Shown: positions 23,501 through 34,363, numbered from the stretch's first letter. The stretch: DNA of 64,000 nt from Sorghum bicolor (GCF_000003195.3 NC_012870.2:46180614-46244613), one strand, 5' to 3'. Notes: generated by a model not told the origin, from the letters alone. Translations and numbers: made by a program.

Positions 23501-24238
23501 CATCTGGAACATTAGATCTTGAGGATTTCCAGTGTGAGGCCTTGCGGTAGTAGTTGTGGTATACCGAGGACTCTGGTTCACCGGCACATTGGAAGGTACC
23601 GATGTCATAGGAGTTTTGCCCCTCATGTCAGTTATCTGTGATGTTCCCGGTGTCAACTCTGGAGGCATACCATAACCCCACCAGTTAGGAGGAAGAGTTA
23701 ACCCCGACATTGCCGATGCCAACATATCTATTGTCAGTTTATGCTGCCCAACTGAAATTTGTGGGTTGGTTACCATTGGCATAGATAGTGCACCAGTAGT
23801 CCCCAATGTACTCGGAGGAACGGCAGACTGTGCACTCGCACTTGTCAAGGCAGCCGATGGAGCCGTGACCTCTGGTGCCGTGGGTTGATGATGGGAAGGG
23901 CCCACATAATCCGGCGGGATTTGTCCTTCCTTGAAGGTTCTTGCCACGGCGTTGAAAACCGTATTAGACAGTACACCAGCTTGGTTAATCAACGCTCGAT
24001 TGACGGCATTATCAACCATGTCTTGAAGCTTGCCAGGATTGGCGTCAAAGGTGACCTGCCGTGGTGCCGGCAGTGCATCTTTCTGGACCACTTCGCCGCT
24101 CCTGTTTATGCTGAGAGACTTCAGGCATTGCTGCTTGAACTCTTCCATAGCTTGGGCAATAGCTTGCTTCTGCTCATCCTTGAGGTTAGCTTCCGTCACG
24201 GGGATGACGTTGTCTTGATCGAGGTCAGAGATCGACAT
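20591..24238 (-). CDS. gag-protease of element C
   Basis: One intact frame of about 1215 residues from ATG 24238 (MSISDLDQDN), the first Met after the PBS; the open frame upstream is LTR/PBS. Order: helical N-terminus; a Gln/Pro/Gly-rich low-complexity stretch (about 23900-23150); capsid core (DFTKFSGQDDTSTMEHVN, AFTWFISLPPNSVITWADLE); CX2HX4HX4C finger (CKWHNATSHDTNEC) near 22190; Arg/Gln-rich basic region; a second Cys cluster (CPFFIHC, CPEC); retropepsin with ILVDGGAAINIM near 21050 and LLLGRDWIHAN. It ends SDDGF at the TAA beginning the RT overlap. Long gag-pro and the DGG protease core are usual for Tat elements. Confidence 0.88.
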   Translation of the reverse strand: MSISDLDQDNVIPVTEANLKDEQKQAIAQAMEEFKQQCLKSLSINRSGEVVQKDALPAPRQVTFDANPGKLQDMVDNAVNRALINQAGVLSNTVFNAVARTFKEGQIPPDYVGPSHHQPTAPEVTAPSAALTSASAQSAVPPSTLGTTGALSMPMVTNPQISVGQHKLTIDMLASAMSGLTLPPNWWGYGMPPELTPGTSQITDMRGKTPMTSVPSNVPVNQSPRYTTTTTARPHTGNPQDLMFQMPNASAESMLMQQRPMAQSGYVNSTTIPNYQSSAAPMPMNANNGWLGQQAFPQSPQQGYQTTGFQQGQVYPGFQGQGMSNQPINFGQQLGGQPVGGQQFGSPQIGGQVTNTMFHTGHVPNRHVEVRHQVPDPQPPHRQDADAYWADKIAEVMKEQFGIKPKVNTYSYRTPYPPAYDLIPLPHRYKVPDFTKFSGQDDTSTMEHVNRFIIQCGEAGNRDELRVRLFSSSLSGSAFTWFISLPPNSVITWADLEKQFHRYFFSGVHEKKITDLVKLRQRNDESVEGFVQRIREVKNKCYSLVLDDRQLADLAFQGLLPHIRDKYASQEFESLSHLVQRISDQDIKPFEPKRAWNKKVSFVDEATSSDSDEEPVIGLAEWVKNKKPMSCPFGQKEPEKFAFDTAKADRIFDFLLQEGQIKLSPNHVIPSAEELKRMRYCKWHNATSHDTNECKVFRQQLQSAIESGRIKFDSSKAQKPMKIDQHPLPTNMLDAKGKAKVLTSETAEKSASVDPQHQVTTADARSKGLVQEGASSGRIPRSGIVITHRRPRERWQQREDRYRRQQEDYQREEERRRQEWNRHRDHWNCPFFIHCWEENIKLPTVRDCPECNGYDRYDRDDRRYHDDERRFNGPIRGRASVHDRLGGRLSIHDRLGDRVQYFPRNQEELERMADARVPDEFIFCRDTNTHRMESRENQRPTARQRPLPPWCPQGLTKTQKRRLQRERQEELNKGENSGSRQPSDAKKEGPSAGVNMVFMLPMEFLAPTSDDELGFSDQIAQLALDPMTAIFEKPADNERQHLKALFLKGRVDGQPMTKILVDGGAAINIMPYAVYRKLGKGDQDLTKTDMMLKDFEGNVSPVKGAICAELTIGNKTLPTTFFVISRKGAYNLLLGRDWIHANCCVPSTMHQCLVQWVGDKIEIVPGDSSYVIASAEADTYEKTRCISGEVWEKDFLKVADYEIPPIQAVGSDDGF

Positions 24239-24258
24239 GTTGATCTTGATCTTGAATC

Positions 24259-24277
24259 GGTCCCACCGGGCGTGCCA
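24259..24277 (-). other. Primer-binding site of element C
   Basis: TGGCACGCCCGGTGGGACC on the minus strand, 7 nt after the LTR end. It differs from B's PBS. The tRNA is not assigned. Confidence 0.6.
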
Positions 24278-24284
24278 GAAGATG

Positions 24285-24975
24285 TGTTGATGCAAAAACT
24301 AGTCTGCAAACACAAAGGGCTAATACCCGATCCAAACGTTAAGGCGTGCCAGCCGATTTGACCTTACTATCGGCAAAGGTGATAACTCGAATACTTTAGT
24401 CCTGACAACAGCGATACGCCCGGATGTCACGGCTAAGAGGTACTCACGCGGAACTTGAGGATACGCCGAGCTTGAGTCGACGAATTCCTAAGAACTCGTA
24501 ACAAAAAGAAAACGTATGACGAAGTCGTCGAAAAGTAAATGCTGGAATATGAGTAAAAAACGTGTGTTTGATTGATTGATAGATATCCTGATTACAAGGT
24601 CTTAGGGCTTATATTTATACCCTGCTCAAAGAGCTACGACCAGACACGATTAGAATTCGAATTCCAAATTACACGGAACCCGTATACAAAACGATACGAA
24701 TAACATAAGGAAATAATAAAACCATCCTTCGTGACAAACCGAAATTCCTCCACATGACAACTGGCAGCTTCCGGACTCCTCCTTCGCGTCATCGGCAATC
24801 CCCTTGCCATAGTCATCGGCAGACCCTTTTACTTGGTCATCGGCACCATATTACTGTCTGAGGACTTAGTCACATTCAACCTTTCCCTCATCGGCAACCA
24901 TCCTTACCAGCAACCCGCATCGTACTGCCACCCTGTCCTGCCATCCTGGACACGTGCCCAAAAATGGTGTCAACA
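24285..24975 (-). repeat. 5' LTR of element C
   Basis: 691 bp, apparently identical to 13691-14381. Promoter TATAAATA (minus) at 24612-24619. Six ATCGGC/GCCGAT copies. Confidence 0.95.
24612..24619 (-). promoter_or_regulatory. TATA box of element C 5' LTR
   Basis: TATAAATA on the minus strand, context GCAGGGTATAAATATAAGCCC. It would drive the genomic RNA toward gag. Confidence 0.7.
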
Positions 24976-26123
24976 CAGTCCATCAGCAGCTGCCCCCTTG
25001 AGGGGACCACGCTCGTCCTCCCCGTCGACAACCAACGACGACACGACGCACGACGCGACATCGACGAGAATCGTCGCCGTCGGTATGGGGACGCAGAAGA
25101 GCGCGGTTACAGCGCCCACCGCGGCAGGAGATACGACAGCGACGAGGACCGGATGGCCCCAGAACCACCGGGCCCTCAGGTGTTCAGCAGGCAATCCGCA
25201 ACACGCCACTGCCCAGCCCGTTCCGACCCCCGACCAGCATTGCAAAATACAACGGCGAGACCAAGCCAGAGCTATGGCTAGCAGATTTCAGGCTAGCCTG
25301 TCAGCTGGGAGGCGCTCGAGGGGACGATCGAGCCATCATCCGACAGCTACCTCTCTTCCTCTCTGACACCGCCCGCAGGTGGCTCGAGGAGCTTCCAGCC
25401 AACCAGATCCACGACTGGGTCGATTTAGTCGGGGTATTCGAGGGTAACTTCAAAGGGACCTACATACGGCCCGGCAACTCGTGGGAGCTCAGCAAGTGCA
25501 AGCAGAAGTCAGGAGAAACTCTTCGAGAGTATGCTCGACACTTCTCGAAGCAGCGCACCGAGCTGCCGCACATCCCTGACCACGACGTCATCCTGGCCTT
25601 CGTCTCAGGCACCACCAGCCGAGATTTGGTGTGGGAGTTGGGTCGGAATCGTCCTCAGACCGTCGACAAGCTGATGGATATAGTGGCAAACTACGCCGTA
25701 GGGGAAGAAGCGGTCGGCGCCTTCTTCAACTGTGAAGGAGGTAAAGGCAAGTCGCCCACCGATGATGATGAGGGCCCCAGTCGAGGACCCAAGAAGAACA
25801 AAAAGAAGAAAAAAGCACGGCCATTCTAGTGGGAAGCCCACGACGACGATCTCGTTGCCGCCATGGAGCGCAAGAGGCCTCGAGGACCCCCAGAGGGGGC
25901 TATCTTCGACAAAATGTTAAAGGAGCCCTGCCCTTATCATAAGGGAGGGGCAAACCATAAGCTTGAGGACTGCCGCATGCTAAAGAAGCACTTCGACGAC
26001 CTAGGGTCCAAGAAGGACGACCAGAAGAAAGAGAAAAATGGCGACAAGGGGGACGACAAAAACGACGAAGGTTTCCCGGCCGTCCACGACTGCTACATGA
26101 TCTACGGTGGGCCCTCGACGTAG
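24976..26123 (+). pseudogene. gag of element B, core and zinc-finger part (broken)
   Basis: Continuation of gag after C. It covers the Asp/Arg-rich linker, the capsid-like core (WLADFRLACQLGGARGD, then LPLFLSDTARRWLEEL and FEGNFKGTYIRPG), and a CX2HX5HX4C finger (CPYHKGGANHKLEDC) near 25930. It ends MIYGGPST at 26123. A frameshift lies near 25240 and a nonsense TAG at 25828-25830. The capsid core has the usual Ty3/gypsy gag pattern of conserved Trp/Leu helices. Confidence 0.85.
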
Positions 26124-27249
26124 CTGACCACAAGGCAAGGAAAGAGGGAATGCCGTGAAGTCTTTGTGGCAAGGATGGCGGTGCCCCAGTACCTCAGCTG
26201 GTCGAGCACCCCCATCACCTTCGATCGAGACGATCACCTCGACAAAGTAGTCGCCCCTGGCGTCTACCCACTCGTCGTCGACCCCATCATCGTCAACACC
26301 AGGCTCTCAAAGGTCTTGATGGACAGCGGCAGCAGCCTCAACATCATCTACCTTGAGACCCTCGACCTTATCGGCATCAATAGGGCGCAAGCGCCGGTGG
26401 CTTCCATGGTGTCGTTTCTGGAAAAAGGTGTTACCGGTAGGTCGAATCGACCTACCGGTCTGCTTTGGCACGGCGGCCAACTTCAGAAAGGAGACCCTCA
26501 CTTTTGAGGTGGTAGGATTCCAAGGCACGTACCACGCCATCATCGGGCGCCCGGGTTACGCCAATATCCCCAACTACACCTATTTGAAGCTGAAGATGCC
26601 CGGTCCAAAGGGGGTCATCACTGTCAGCTCCTCCTACGAGCACGCGTACGAATGCGATGTCGAGTGCGTCGAGTATGGAGAAGCTATCGAGAACTCCACC
26701 GAGCTCGCCTCGAAGCTCGAAGCCCTAGCTGCGGAAGCCCCAGAGCCCAAACGTCATGCGGGCAGCTTCGAACCGGTGGAAGGAACAAAGAAGATCCCGC
26801 TCGACCCCAACAACTCCGACGGCAAGGTGCTGACGATCAGCGCCGACCTCGACCCCAAATAGGAAGCCGTGCTCGTCGACTTTCTCCGTGCAAACGCCGA
26901 CATGTTTGCGTGGAGTCCTTCGGACATGCCAGGCATACCGAGGGAAGTCGCCGAGCACTCCTTGGAAATTCGAGCCGGTTCCAAGCCAGTGAAGCAGCGG
27001 CTGCGTCGCTTCGACGAGGAGAAGCGCAAGATCATTGGCGAGGAGATCCACAAGCTTTTGACGGCCGGATTCATCAAGGAGGTTCACCATCCCGACTCGT
27101 TAGCAAATCCTGTACTAGTTAAGAAAAAGAATGGGAGAATGAGGATGTGTGTCGATTATACGAGTTTAAATAAAGCATGTCCAAAAGTTCCTTTTCCATT
27201 GCCACGTATCGATCAAATTGTTGATTCTACTGCGGGATATGAAACCCTT
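26124..27249 (+). pseudogene. Protease and N-terminal RT of element B (broken; split by D)
   Basis: Retropepsin core VLMDSGSSLNI near 26320 and a GRPGYA segment near 26550; a frameshift lies between them near 26420. A stop at 26860-26862 precedes the linker (ADMFAWSPSDMPGIP) and RT fingers (VKKKNGRMRMCVDYTSLN). Element D interrupts at 27249, just before RT catalytic motif A, which resumes at 39124 as FLDAYSSYHQI. The last roughly 145 bp before D are AT-rich and use codons unlike the GC-rich sequence upstream (see findings). Confidence 0.86.
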
Positions 27250-27810
27250 TGTCACACCCTGGCTTTTAAAATAAGACCAGAGTCGTCATATGTGTGCCCA
27301 GGAAGTCCACACATACAACAAAGAATAGAAATGTCAGAAAACAATGTTATATATAGCAGAAAACATATCTATATTAACACTTACAAACATCAGAGTACGC
27401 GGAAACAGTAGCTAAACTTCTTAGGCTCCAATCTTCTCAGGGACGGTTGACTGGGGGCTCCGTACGCCAAGCACTTTTGATATCCTTCTAGAAAACTTCA
27501 TGACATCTTTATCCTTCTTCTGAGCAGCACTTTACTACACACTGGGGTGTGGGGAAAATAGCAAGGGTGAGTTCATGTCGAACTCAACAAGTACAGGCGG
27601 AAAGTATAATGACATGCAAGGCTTAATCAAAGGAAAAGCTGACACTCTTTAACTGCAAGTGAGCTTTTAAGTTGGTAAACTTTTATTACAATTCTTTTAT
27701 TAAAACAACCTATTACTAAACATGAGTAAAACATCCCAACCCTTAATTAGATGAAAGTATATTAACAATATTATTACTCATCATTATAATAATTATTATT
27801 ATTAAGATCT

Positions 27811-27949
27811 CCGAGGTAGCAACCTCGGATAGTAACTCGGGGTAGCAACCCCATTAAGGTCATGGGATAGCAATCCCAGTTAAGAACACAGGATAGCAAT
27901 CCTGCCAACACGGAATAGCCATTCCGCCAAAGCCCGAGGTAGCAACCTC
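27811..27949. repeat. Array of six covarying mini-hairpins (3' LTR of D)
   Basis: Six inverted repeats with loop AGCA (one AGCC): 27811-27828 (CCGAGGT/ACCTCGG), 27839-27852 (GGGGT/ACCCC), 27863-27878 (TGGGAT/ATCCCA), 27889-27904 (CAGGAT/ATCCTG), 27911-27926 (CGGAAT/ATTCCG), 27936-27949 (GAGGT/ACCTC). Stems differ between units but always pair. On the element's own RNA strand the loop reads UGCU. Confidence 0.85.
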
Positions 27950-30109
27950 AACCAAGTTTCGCCTCCAAGTATCCAGTGAATCCAATTTTCTCATCAAGTG
28001 AGGGTCTGGCCCGCTCGTGACCGTGAGCACGGCTGATATATCAGTTTTACACTCTGCAGAGGTGTGCACGTTCACTCCAAGTCGTGATTCCCATTCGCCC
28101 GGGGTCGCGACTCCCCAAAACACTACCAAGGTGAGCAGGCAGGGTTTCACTACGAGACCTTTCACAGGGTCCAACTAATAGAATGCCACTCGTAAGTTTT
28201 TGCCGGGGCGCGCGGCAGCCGTGCCCATAGCAATGGGACCCCGAACTGACCGACCTCTTAATATGAATACCCAAGCTACATTCCTTACGCCCACCCGGAA
28301 AGTAACACCCTACCAGCGGAGGTCCTGATAATTAGTCAAGCCAGAGCCATATAGCTTGGAGCTGCACTGTAAGTCCTAGGGGGCCGCTCCCTGACTAAGT
28401 CCTTACGGAGAGCAGAGACGGGTACGCCCGGCAAACCGGACCACCAACAGTACACGCTCCCCCTGTCACCACCATCATCACGATGCTCGTAAGCATCCAA
28501 AATCTCCATCACCGAAGTGACCATTGTTCATCATTTAATCATTTATCATCATCGAAGAATTTATTAAGCAAGATCATTATTTTTATTATTATATAGATTA
28601 GATGAGTTGAGCAACTAAGCATAACTACTGTTCACTATTCTACCCAAGTATAAACCCAGGAGTATAAGGAATATAGTAGAGGGCTAGTCATGTCCTTAGG
28701 GTTTGCAGTATTAAGACACATGCAATGGAAAGTAAATGTATTTAAAGTTCATAGGTACAATATGATCAAAGGGTGCCTGCACTTGCCTTAATTCCTAGTG
28801 TTTAACTGCTCAGAAATCTTTGACTTCCTTCTTCTGATCTCCAACTTCTGCTTCGACTGTCGGTCCTCAGCTCCTGGTCTTCACTGTTGACGAACCACAC
28901 TTCTTCTACGCGTAGCAACCAAGCAACACAAATAGACAAACAAACAAACAACAATCACGACTAGGAACAAGCATCAATCAAAAGTAAAGCTTTGAAAAGA
29001 AGAGCGCACTAAACGACATGGCTTGTGGCTACGATCGTGACAACCCAAGAACGGTTGAGAACGGAGCTATCGTTAAACAGACAGACTTTCGAGGTTCGAA
29101 GTGAAACGGAGAAGACGGCTACGCTGGTCGTATTTTATGAAAAGAGGTGATAGACTTTGTCTAAAAGTTGAGTTGACCAAACTGTAAGAGATTATAAAGG
29201 TTAAGGTTAAATGTTAGTCATATTCTATTTATAATTAATTATATACCACTAAAGCCAATCAAGCATTTATAGTTTTGAAATATAGAACATATGAAAGCAA
29301 CTAATCGAGTGATTATATATCATATTTAAACTAATCAAGTTATAACTAATAAAGAAACATTAAAGTTGATATTAATAACGTGGGCATTTATTTATTTACA
29401 AAAGATCAAAATTATAAACATCATTTACTTTTAAATCAAAAAGACTCTAGATAAATATTACTAAATTATTTATGTGCTTCATGTTTAAATAACCAAATTA
29501 TAATTAAGAAGTATTTGAGATCACATTTGATTATAAATACCAAAGTGTAAACCTAATGTGTTTTTAAATTAATTAAATAGGAATGCATTCGAAACATTAA
29601 TCGGATTAATTATACTCATAAACATGAGACAATAAATATAGCACTGCTAATATGTATATTACATCGACATAGTCACAATGCAACGAGAACCGAATTACAA
29701 CCCTAGATTGTTTCAAATTTAAAAGCTATTAATCAAATTATATTTAAATCAATAAATTCAGAAATAAATTACATGATAAATATTTATACTACTGCGTAGA
29801 GCATGGCGATATGAAACTAACGCGACGAGAACGGGCTCAATCGGAATTAAAACGCGCATTCTATGGCCAAAACTAGATCGGTGGCAAAACTGTGAATAAA
29901 CAGAGCTATTTTTCGTATTTTAAATAAATAAAACTGAATTTTAAAAGCATTTTGGACTAAATCTTTAAATACCGATGGCTACAGTGGTTAAACTGATAAA
30001 GTCGGGACCTAAACCTAATTATTTTTGAACAGGGATTGGACTGCCGGTTGATTTCACAAAAGCTGAGGGTGTTTTCTGCAAAAGTGCAAGGGCGGACCGT
30101 GGCTTGACC

Positions 30110-30910
30110 TGGTTGACCCGTCTTCGCTGATGTGGCGCTGACGCAAGCGCTGACGCAGGCGCTGACTTGGTCCGCGGTAGATCTGAGCCGTTGGCTCAAG
30201 ATCGGGCGGCTGCGGGTCCTCCAGCCGGAAAGGCCGCCGGGGCAGCGCCTCTTTGCGGCGGCGCGCCATGGGCGCCGGCTCGGGGCCCATCGGAGTTCGG
30301 CGAGATCGCGCGATAGGGCACGGGAGGCCGAGGCGAGGGTACGAGCAGGTGCGGCTCGGCAACGCGAACTCGACGCGGGGTCCACGACAACCGGAGAAGG
30401 CTGGAGGCGGCTACGCACGCGGCGGCGCCATGGACGGCGGCCGCAAGCTCGTCGGAGCTCGGCCAGAGGGCGCTAGAGGAGGCAGAGAGCTAAGGCGAGG
30501 GTACGGGAGAGTTCCTCACCTCCTTGCGAACCTCAGGGTGGCGCTCTTGTTGACAGAGACGGAGAGGAGACAGAGAACGACGGTGGCGGAACCTAGGCTC
30601 CGCGGCTACGGCAATGGCGGCGGCGCTGCTAGGGTTAGGGGTGGCGGCGGAGCTTGGTTAGGGTTCGAAGGGGGCACAGGGGGTTCGGCGTGGCCCTCTT
30701 ATAGGCGCGACCATCCTCGGTTCGCGTGTGGGCGCTCGGATCGAGCGGTGGCGATGGCCTCCGCATCACACGGCGCGGCGGGGAAGAAGGCCGCTCCCGC
30801 TGACAAGCAAGGCCCGCGTGGCGGTGAGAAAGCGCGGGCGCAGGGGGCAAGTGGAGCTGGGCCGCGGGGCTGGGCTCGGCCTGCTGCTGCGACGCTGGGC
30901 CAGCTGTAGG
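30110..30910 (-). other. GC-rich promoter/leader block in 3' LTR of D
   Basis: Strongly GC-rich block flanked by AT-rich LTR on both sides. On the minus strand it carries CTATAAGAGGGCC and, downstream, leader-like AACCCTAGCAGCGCCGCCGCC-type sequence. It resembles a plant gene promoter and 5' leader. No ORF is supported. Confidence 0.55.
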
Positions 30911-31448
30911 AGAGGGCTAGGCCAAAAGCTAAAGCGGGCCAAAAAGAGAAAGAAAGAAAAAAAAAGAATTTTCCTTTTATTTCAAAAGGGTTTAGACCAA
31001 ATTTGTCAACACCTTTATAAACCAAAATTTAATTTCCTAATTTAAGATTATTTTTAGGGCTTCTATTCTTCACTACTTTTGGAACCAAAACATATTTTCT
31101 TAATAACACACATCAAAATTGTCTTTCAACTTAAATATAAATTAGTTTTCAAATAGGACTTTCAGAATTTTATTTTTCCGAAAACCAAAAGGACCTAAAA
31201 GTGGCTCGCCAAAAATTTTGAAATTCATTTTTTTACAAGCCAAACAAAGCTAGGGCACAAAGCACACAAAACAAAACAAAACACCCTTCACTTAACTTTA
31301 CAAAAATTTTAGAATTTCACATTTTTCTCATTTTTTTGTAATGACAATAATTAATAAAATCTTGTAGTATTTTAGAAACATTTTAAATCCTTATTTAATT
31401 TAGTGTTTTCTAATAACAATCCAAAATTAAAAATTTTGGAGTGTTATA

Positions 31449-31484
31449 GATCTACCCCACTTAACATAATCTCGTCCCGAGATT
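31449..31484 (-). other. Polypurine tract and adjacent hairpin of element D
   Basis: The minus strand reads AAGTGGGGTAGATC just before the LTR start. Next to it lies a hairpin AATCTCG-TCC-CGAGATT (31468-31484). The same hairpin stands beside the PPT of E. Confidence 0.6.
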
Positions 31485-32956
31485 TGGAGAGACTTGAGAG
31501 GAAGATAAAGTAGATCACCAAAGTTTTGTTTTTTAACTTTCAAGATGTGATCAAAGGATTAAAGATAGACATAGGGTAAAAAGTATGATAAAGACTGATG
31601 ACATGGAAAGATAAACGTATGAGATATTGATCTTTGGATCCTGTATTATGATAAGGTGCAAGGGCAAGAAGCCAATATTAACAAGAGATGATACATAGGA
31701 GATAAAGATAGATATCATAGTGCTCACAATTTCCTTGATTCCAGATATGTATAAGATAGTAGATGAAAGGATAAAGAATTACCAAAAGTTGACAAAGACC
31801 CATGTTTTTAGTCTTCACGCTTAATCATTTGTAAGATCCATGATCACGGTTTGGCAAAAAAGATAAAGGTTTGTCGCAAGAATGATAAGGATCAATATAT
31901 AGTTCTCCATGTCTTTCTGATTAGAGATTTTCGAGAGTGATGATCGTAGCGGACGCTACCCCACTTAAACCAAGTGTTGCTTATCTTCCAAAATCCTGTA
32001 TAAGAACACTCATCTTGTCGGTAGATAATCTTCAAAGTTTTCCTTTGGAGGTTACTAGTTCGACAAAACACTGCACCTCTTGAGATTCTGAGAGACAGGG
32101 AGAGAAACAACATAATGATTGGAAAGGATAGATTAAGAATAACCTTAGTTATCTTAGTAAAAGTGTGAGACTTAAGTTAAAAGACAAAAGATTTATCTAG
32201 GAGAAAACTCTTGAACACCACATGAGAAAGCAATCCAAGGGGTCTTGAGAAATTGACCATAATGGGGTCTTGAGAAATTGACCATAATGGTATGGTGGTA
32301 TATCGGACCTTCAGGTTCTGAATTTGGTCACGTGATAGTCCATCAAGGAGTCCAGGGTGAAAAAAAAAATAAATCTTATCTTAGGACTTTGGTTTCTTAT
32401 GTCTTGCTTTGATAGGTCAACAAGCACCACTCTTCCTAGGACACTTGATGCTTCTCTATGGTCTCCATAGATGGGTCCTAAGTAGATTTCTCATACCACT
32501 TGCAGTGTTGGGGAAATATTACGAGAGAGAACTGCACAAAGGTTGTCAACTCATTCTGCATGGAATGTTTAAGATCACTTCACGGGTAAGCACTACCACT
32601 CGATGTTGGGACAGCACCAGGTGCTTTGCCTGAGATTCCATGGTCACCACAAATAGACTAAACATCTTGACAACCAACTCATAACTCATATTAGGAGATT
32701 AAGAATGATAATGTCCAATTAAAAAGACATCTCTTTTTACAAAGAAGATTACAAGCGACCTGAAGGCAAAATCATTATAAGATAAAAGCCATCGCTGACT
32801 TCATAAGAGTTACATATTTCCTTGACTGGTTCAAATCGATCTAGATCTCCTAATACAATGTACTTCACACCTGATGTTGAGAAAATATTGCCTCTCTATA
32901 AGGTCCACATTTCTTTCGAACTGCCTCATTGTCGATACAATCATTCCATTAGTCCT
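31485..32956. other. Non-coding interior of element D
   Basis: About 1.5 kb, AT-rich, with no supported ORF; pol would lie here in an autonomous relative. It contains a perfect 25-bp tandem duplication at 32239-32288 (unit starting GGGGTCTTGAGAAATTG). Confidence 0.6.
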
Positions 32957-34363
32957 TCAATTCTTGGGATGAGGATGAATACCTTCATACATAAACCTAT
33001 CTCCTGATGGGGTGGTTAGAGATACTGAGTGTTGGGTACAGTCAATCTTTCCATGACAAGCGGTTAACGATCCTCTTCCAAGAACGACATCAATCTCCAT
33101 TGATTCCAAAACTACAAGATTCACCTCAAAATTTACACCTTTTATACCGAGACTGACTTTTGGGCATATGTGTGTTGCTTTTATCTTCCCTCTTGGTGAT
33201 TTTACTTGTATGGATTTCTTCATTCCCAACATAAGCATCTTATGATTGGCAACATATTTGTTTGAGATGAAAGAATGTGAAGAACCTGAGTCAAACAAAA
33301 CAGTGGCAGGAGTTGAGTTTACTAGAATTGATCCAAACACCACATTTTGTGCTTTACGAGCAGTACACAAATCCACATGGTTCAATCTACCATTAACGTA
33401 GTCACGAACTGGGTACTTCTTTGGACAATGCTTCTTGTGATGTCCCTCTTCGTGACGCTGGTAACAAGCATTGCTAACAGTTTTAACATTGGTGCTATCC
33501 TGACATTGAGCTCCTCGAATTGATGTGTCGGGATTAACTAAAGTGCTACTAACTTGTTGGTTCTGAGGGTTCTCCTTCAATGGAGTCTCTTCACTATTTC
33601 GCTTCTTAGCTTGATTACTCTTTCGAGGCTGAAATTCTATATAGGTGATGGTCCATCCATCTAGGCATATCTCTGGCATAGCAAGTGTAGCTGAAGGGAC
33701 ATCTAACTCTTCAAGATATGAATGTGTCTGATGCGAGTTTGGAGCTACAAGTAACTGTGATGTAGATCTCAGATTTGTCTCGACACTTAATAGTGGCTCT
33801 AGGAAGATTGCCTTCCTTTTCTTGTTACCTTCAGTTTGTTGATCCTGGGGTACTTCAATCTTTCCTTCACTTGACTTGTTCTGAAGACAAGGTAAACCAT
33901 AGTATCTGCAGCAGTTACACGGCTCTTGAATCCCAAGTGCCTCATTAATACCATCTTTCTTAGCTTTCATGTTCTTCCAGGCTTCTACGACTTGTCGCTT
34001 CATTGCTTCTTCCTGAGTTTCAGTCATATTCTTCTCTAAATATAACTAAGAATCTTTTTGTGGTTCCACTCCACTTAGTACTTGATCTTGCATAGACAAG
34101 GGCTTCTCCTGGTTTACTAGGGACAAGGGTAGCATAGTTGGGTCTTCCTGACATTTGGTGTAAGCTTCTTCAATGTCGCCTTGGAGAAGTAAAGATTGTA
34201 GTATCAAAAGCTTCTGGAGTCTAGCCATATGATCAGCTGTCATCTCTAGGATTTGGGATTGCTAAGCTATCATCTCTTCACTGCTCAATTGTGTTGCAGA
34301 AGTTATTGGTTGACTCTGATCACTGGTATTCTTTCCATTGATGTCACCTCTTGAATCAATCAT
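32957..34363 (-). pseudogene. gag-protease-like gene of element D (two nonsense codons)
   Basis: A single frame of 469 codons from ATG 34363 to the stop at 32957, broken by a TAG (about 34262-34264) and a TAA (about 34043-34045). The N-terminal part is unlike the capsid of E and I do not recognise it. Near the middle a nucleocapsid-like finger reads CYQRHEEGHHKKHC, the CX2CX4HX4C pattern with the second Cys replaced by Arg. The protease follows: NSTPATVLFDSGSSHSFIS (catalytic DSG) and IDVVLGRGSL, as in Tekay/RIRE3-type elements. The frame stops soon after the protease. Confidence 0.75.

Larger units (their letters stand above)
13691..24975 (-). mobile_element. Element C: young Tat-type Ty3/gypsy retrotransposon with pol deletion
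   Basis: Two 691-bp LTRs (13691-14381, 24285-24975) that look identical base for base, with inverted ends TGTTGA...TCAACA, and a perfect TSD CAGTC (13686-13690, 24976-24980) in B's gag. Orientation is minus: PBS at 24259-24277, a G-rich PPT against the left LTR. It encodes gag-pro, RT and integrase, plus a plus-strand six-exon gene convergent with pol. Compared with A it lacks about 1.07 kb between RT and integrase. Total 11,285 bp. Family: Tat lineage, same as A. Confidence 0.95.
27250..31448 (-). repeat. 3' LTR of element D
   Basis: 4199 bp. AT-rich except for a GC-rich block at about 30110-30910, which contains a TATA box (30696-30703, minus). It holds the hairpin array at 27811-27949. 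Frames in the GC block are not treated as genes. Confidence 0.93.

Noticed and set aside
24285..24295. Start of C's gag at the first ATG of the open frame (24295)
   Set aside because: That ATG is inside the LTR; the ATG at 24238, after the PBS, is the plausible start.
27811..27949. Could the short repeats be a CRISPR-like array?
   Set aside because: Units are 14-18-bp palindromes with variable arms and irregular gaps, in a plant retrotransposon LTR. No repeat-spacer structure and no cas genes.
30253..30909. A 218-aa plus-strand frame and overlapping minus-strand frames in the GC-rich part of D's LTR
   Set aside because: GC-rich sequence has few stops in any frame. The frames break in the other LTR copy (37697-38585) and show no recognisable domain, so they are not annotated as genes.
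32239..32288. Perfect 25-bp tandem duplication in D's interior
   Set aside because: A single duplication in a non-coding spacer, probably replication slippage; no wider significance seen.
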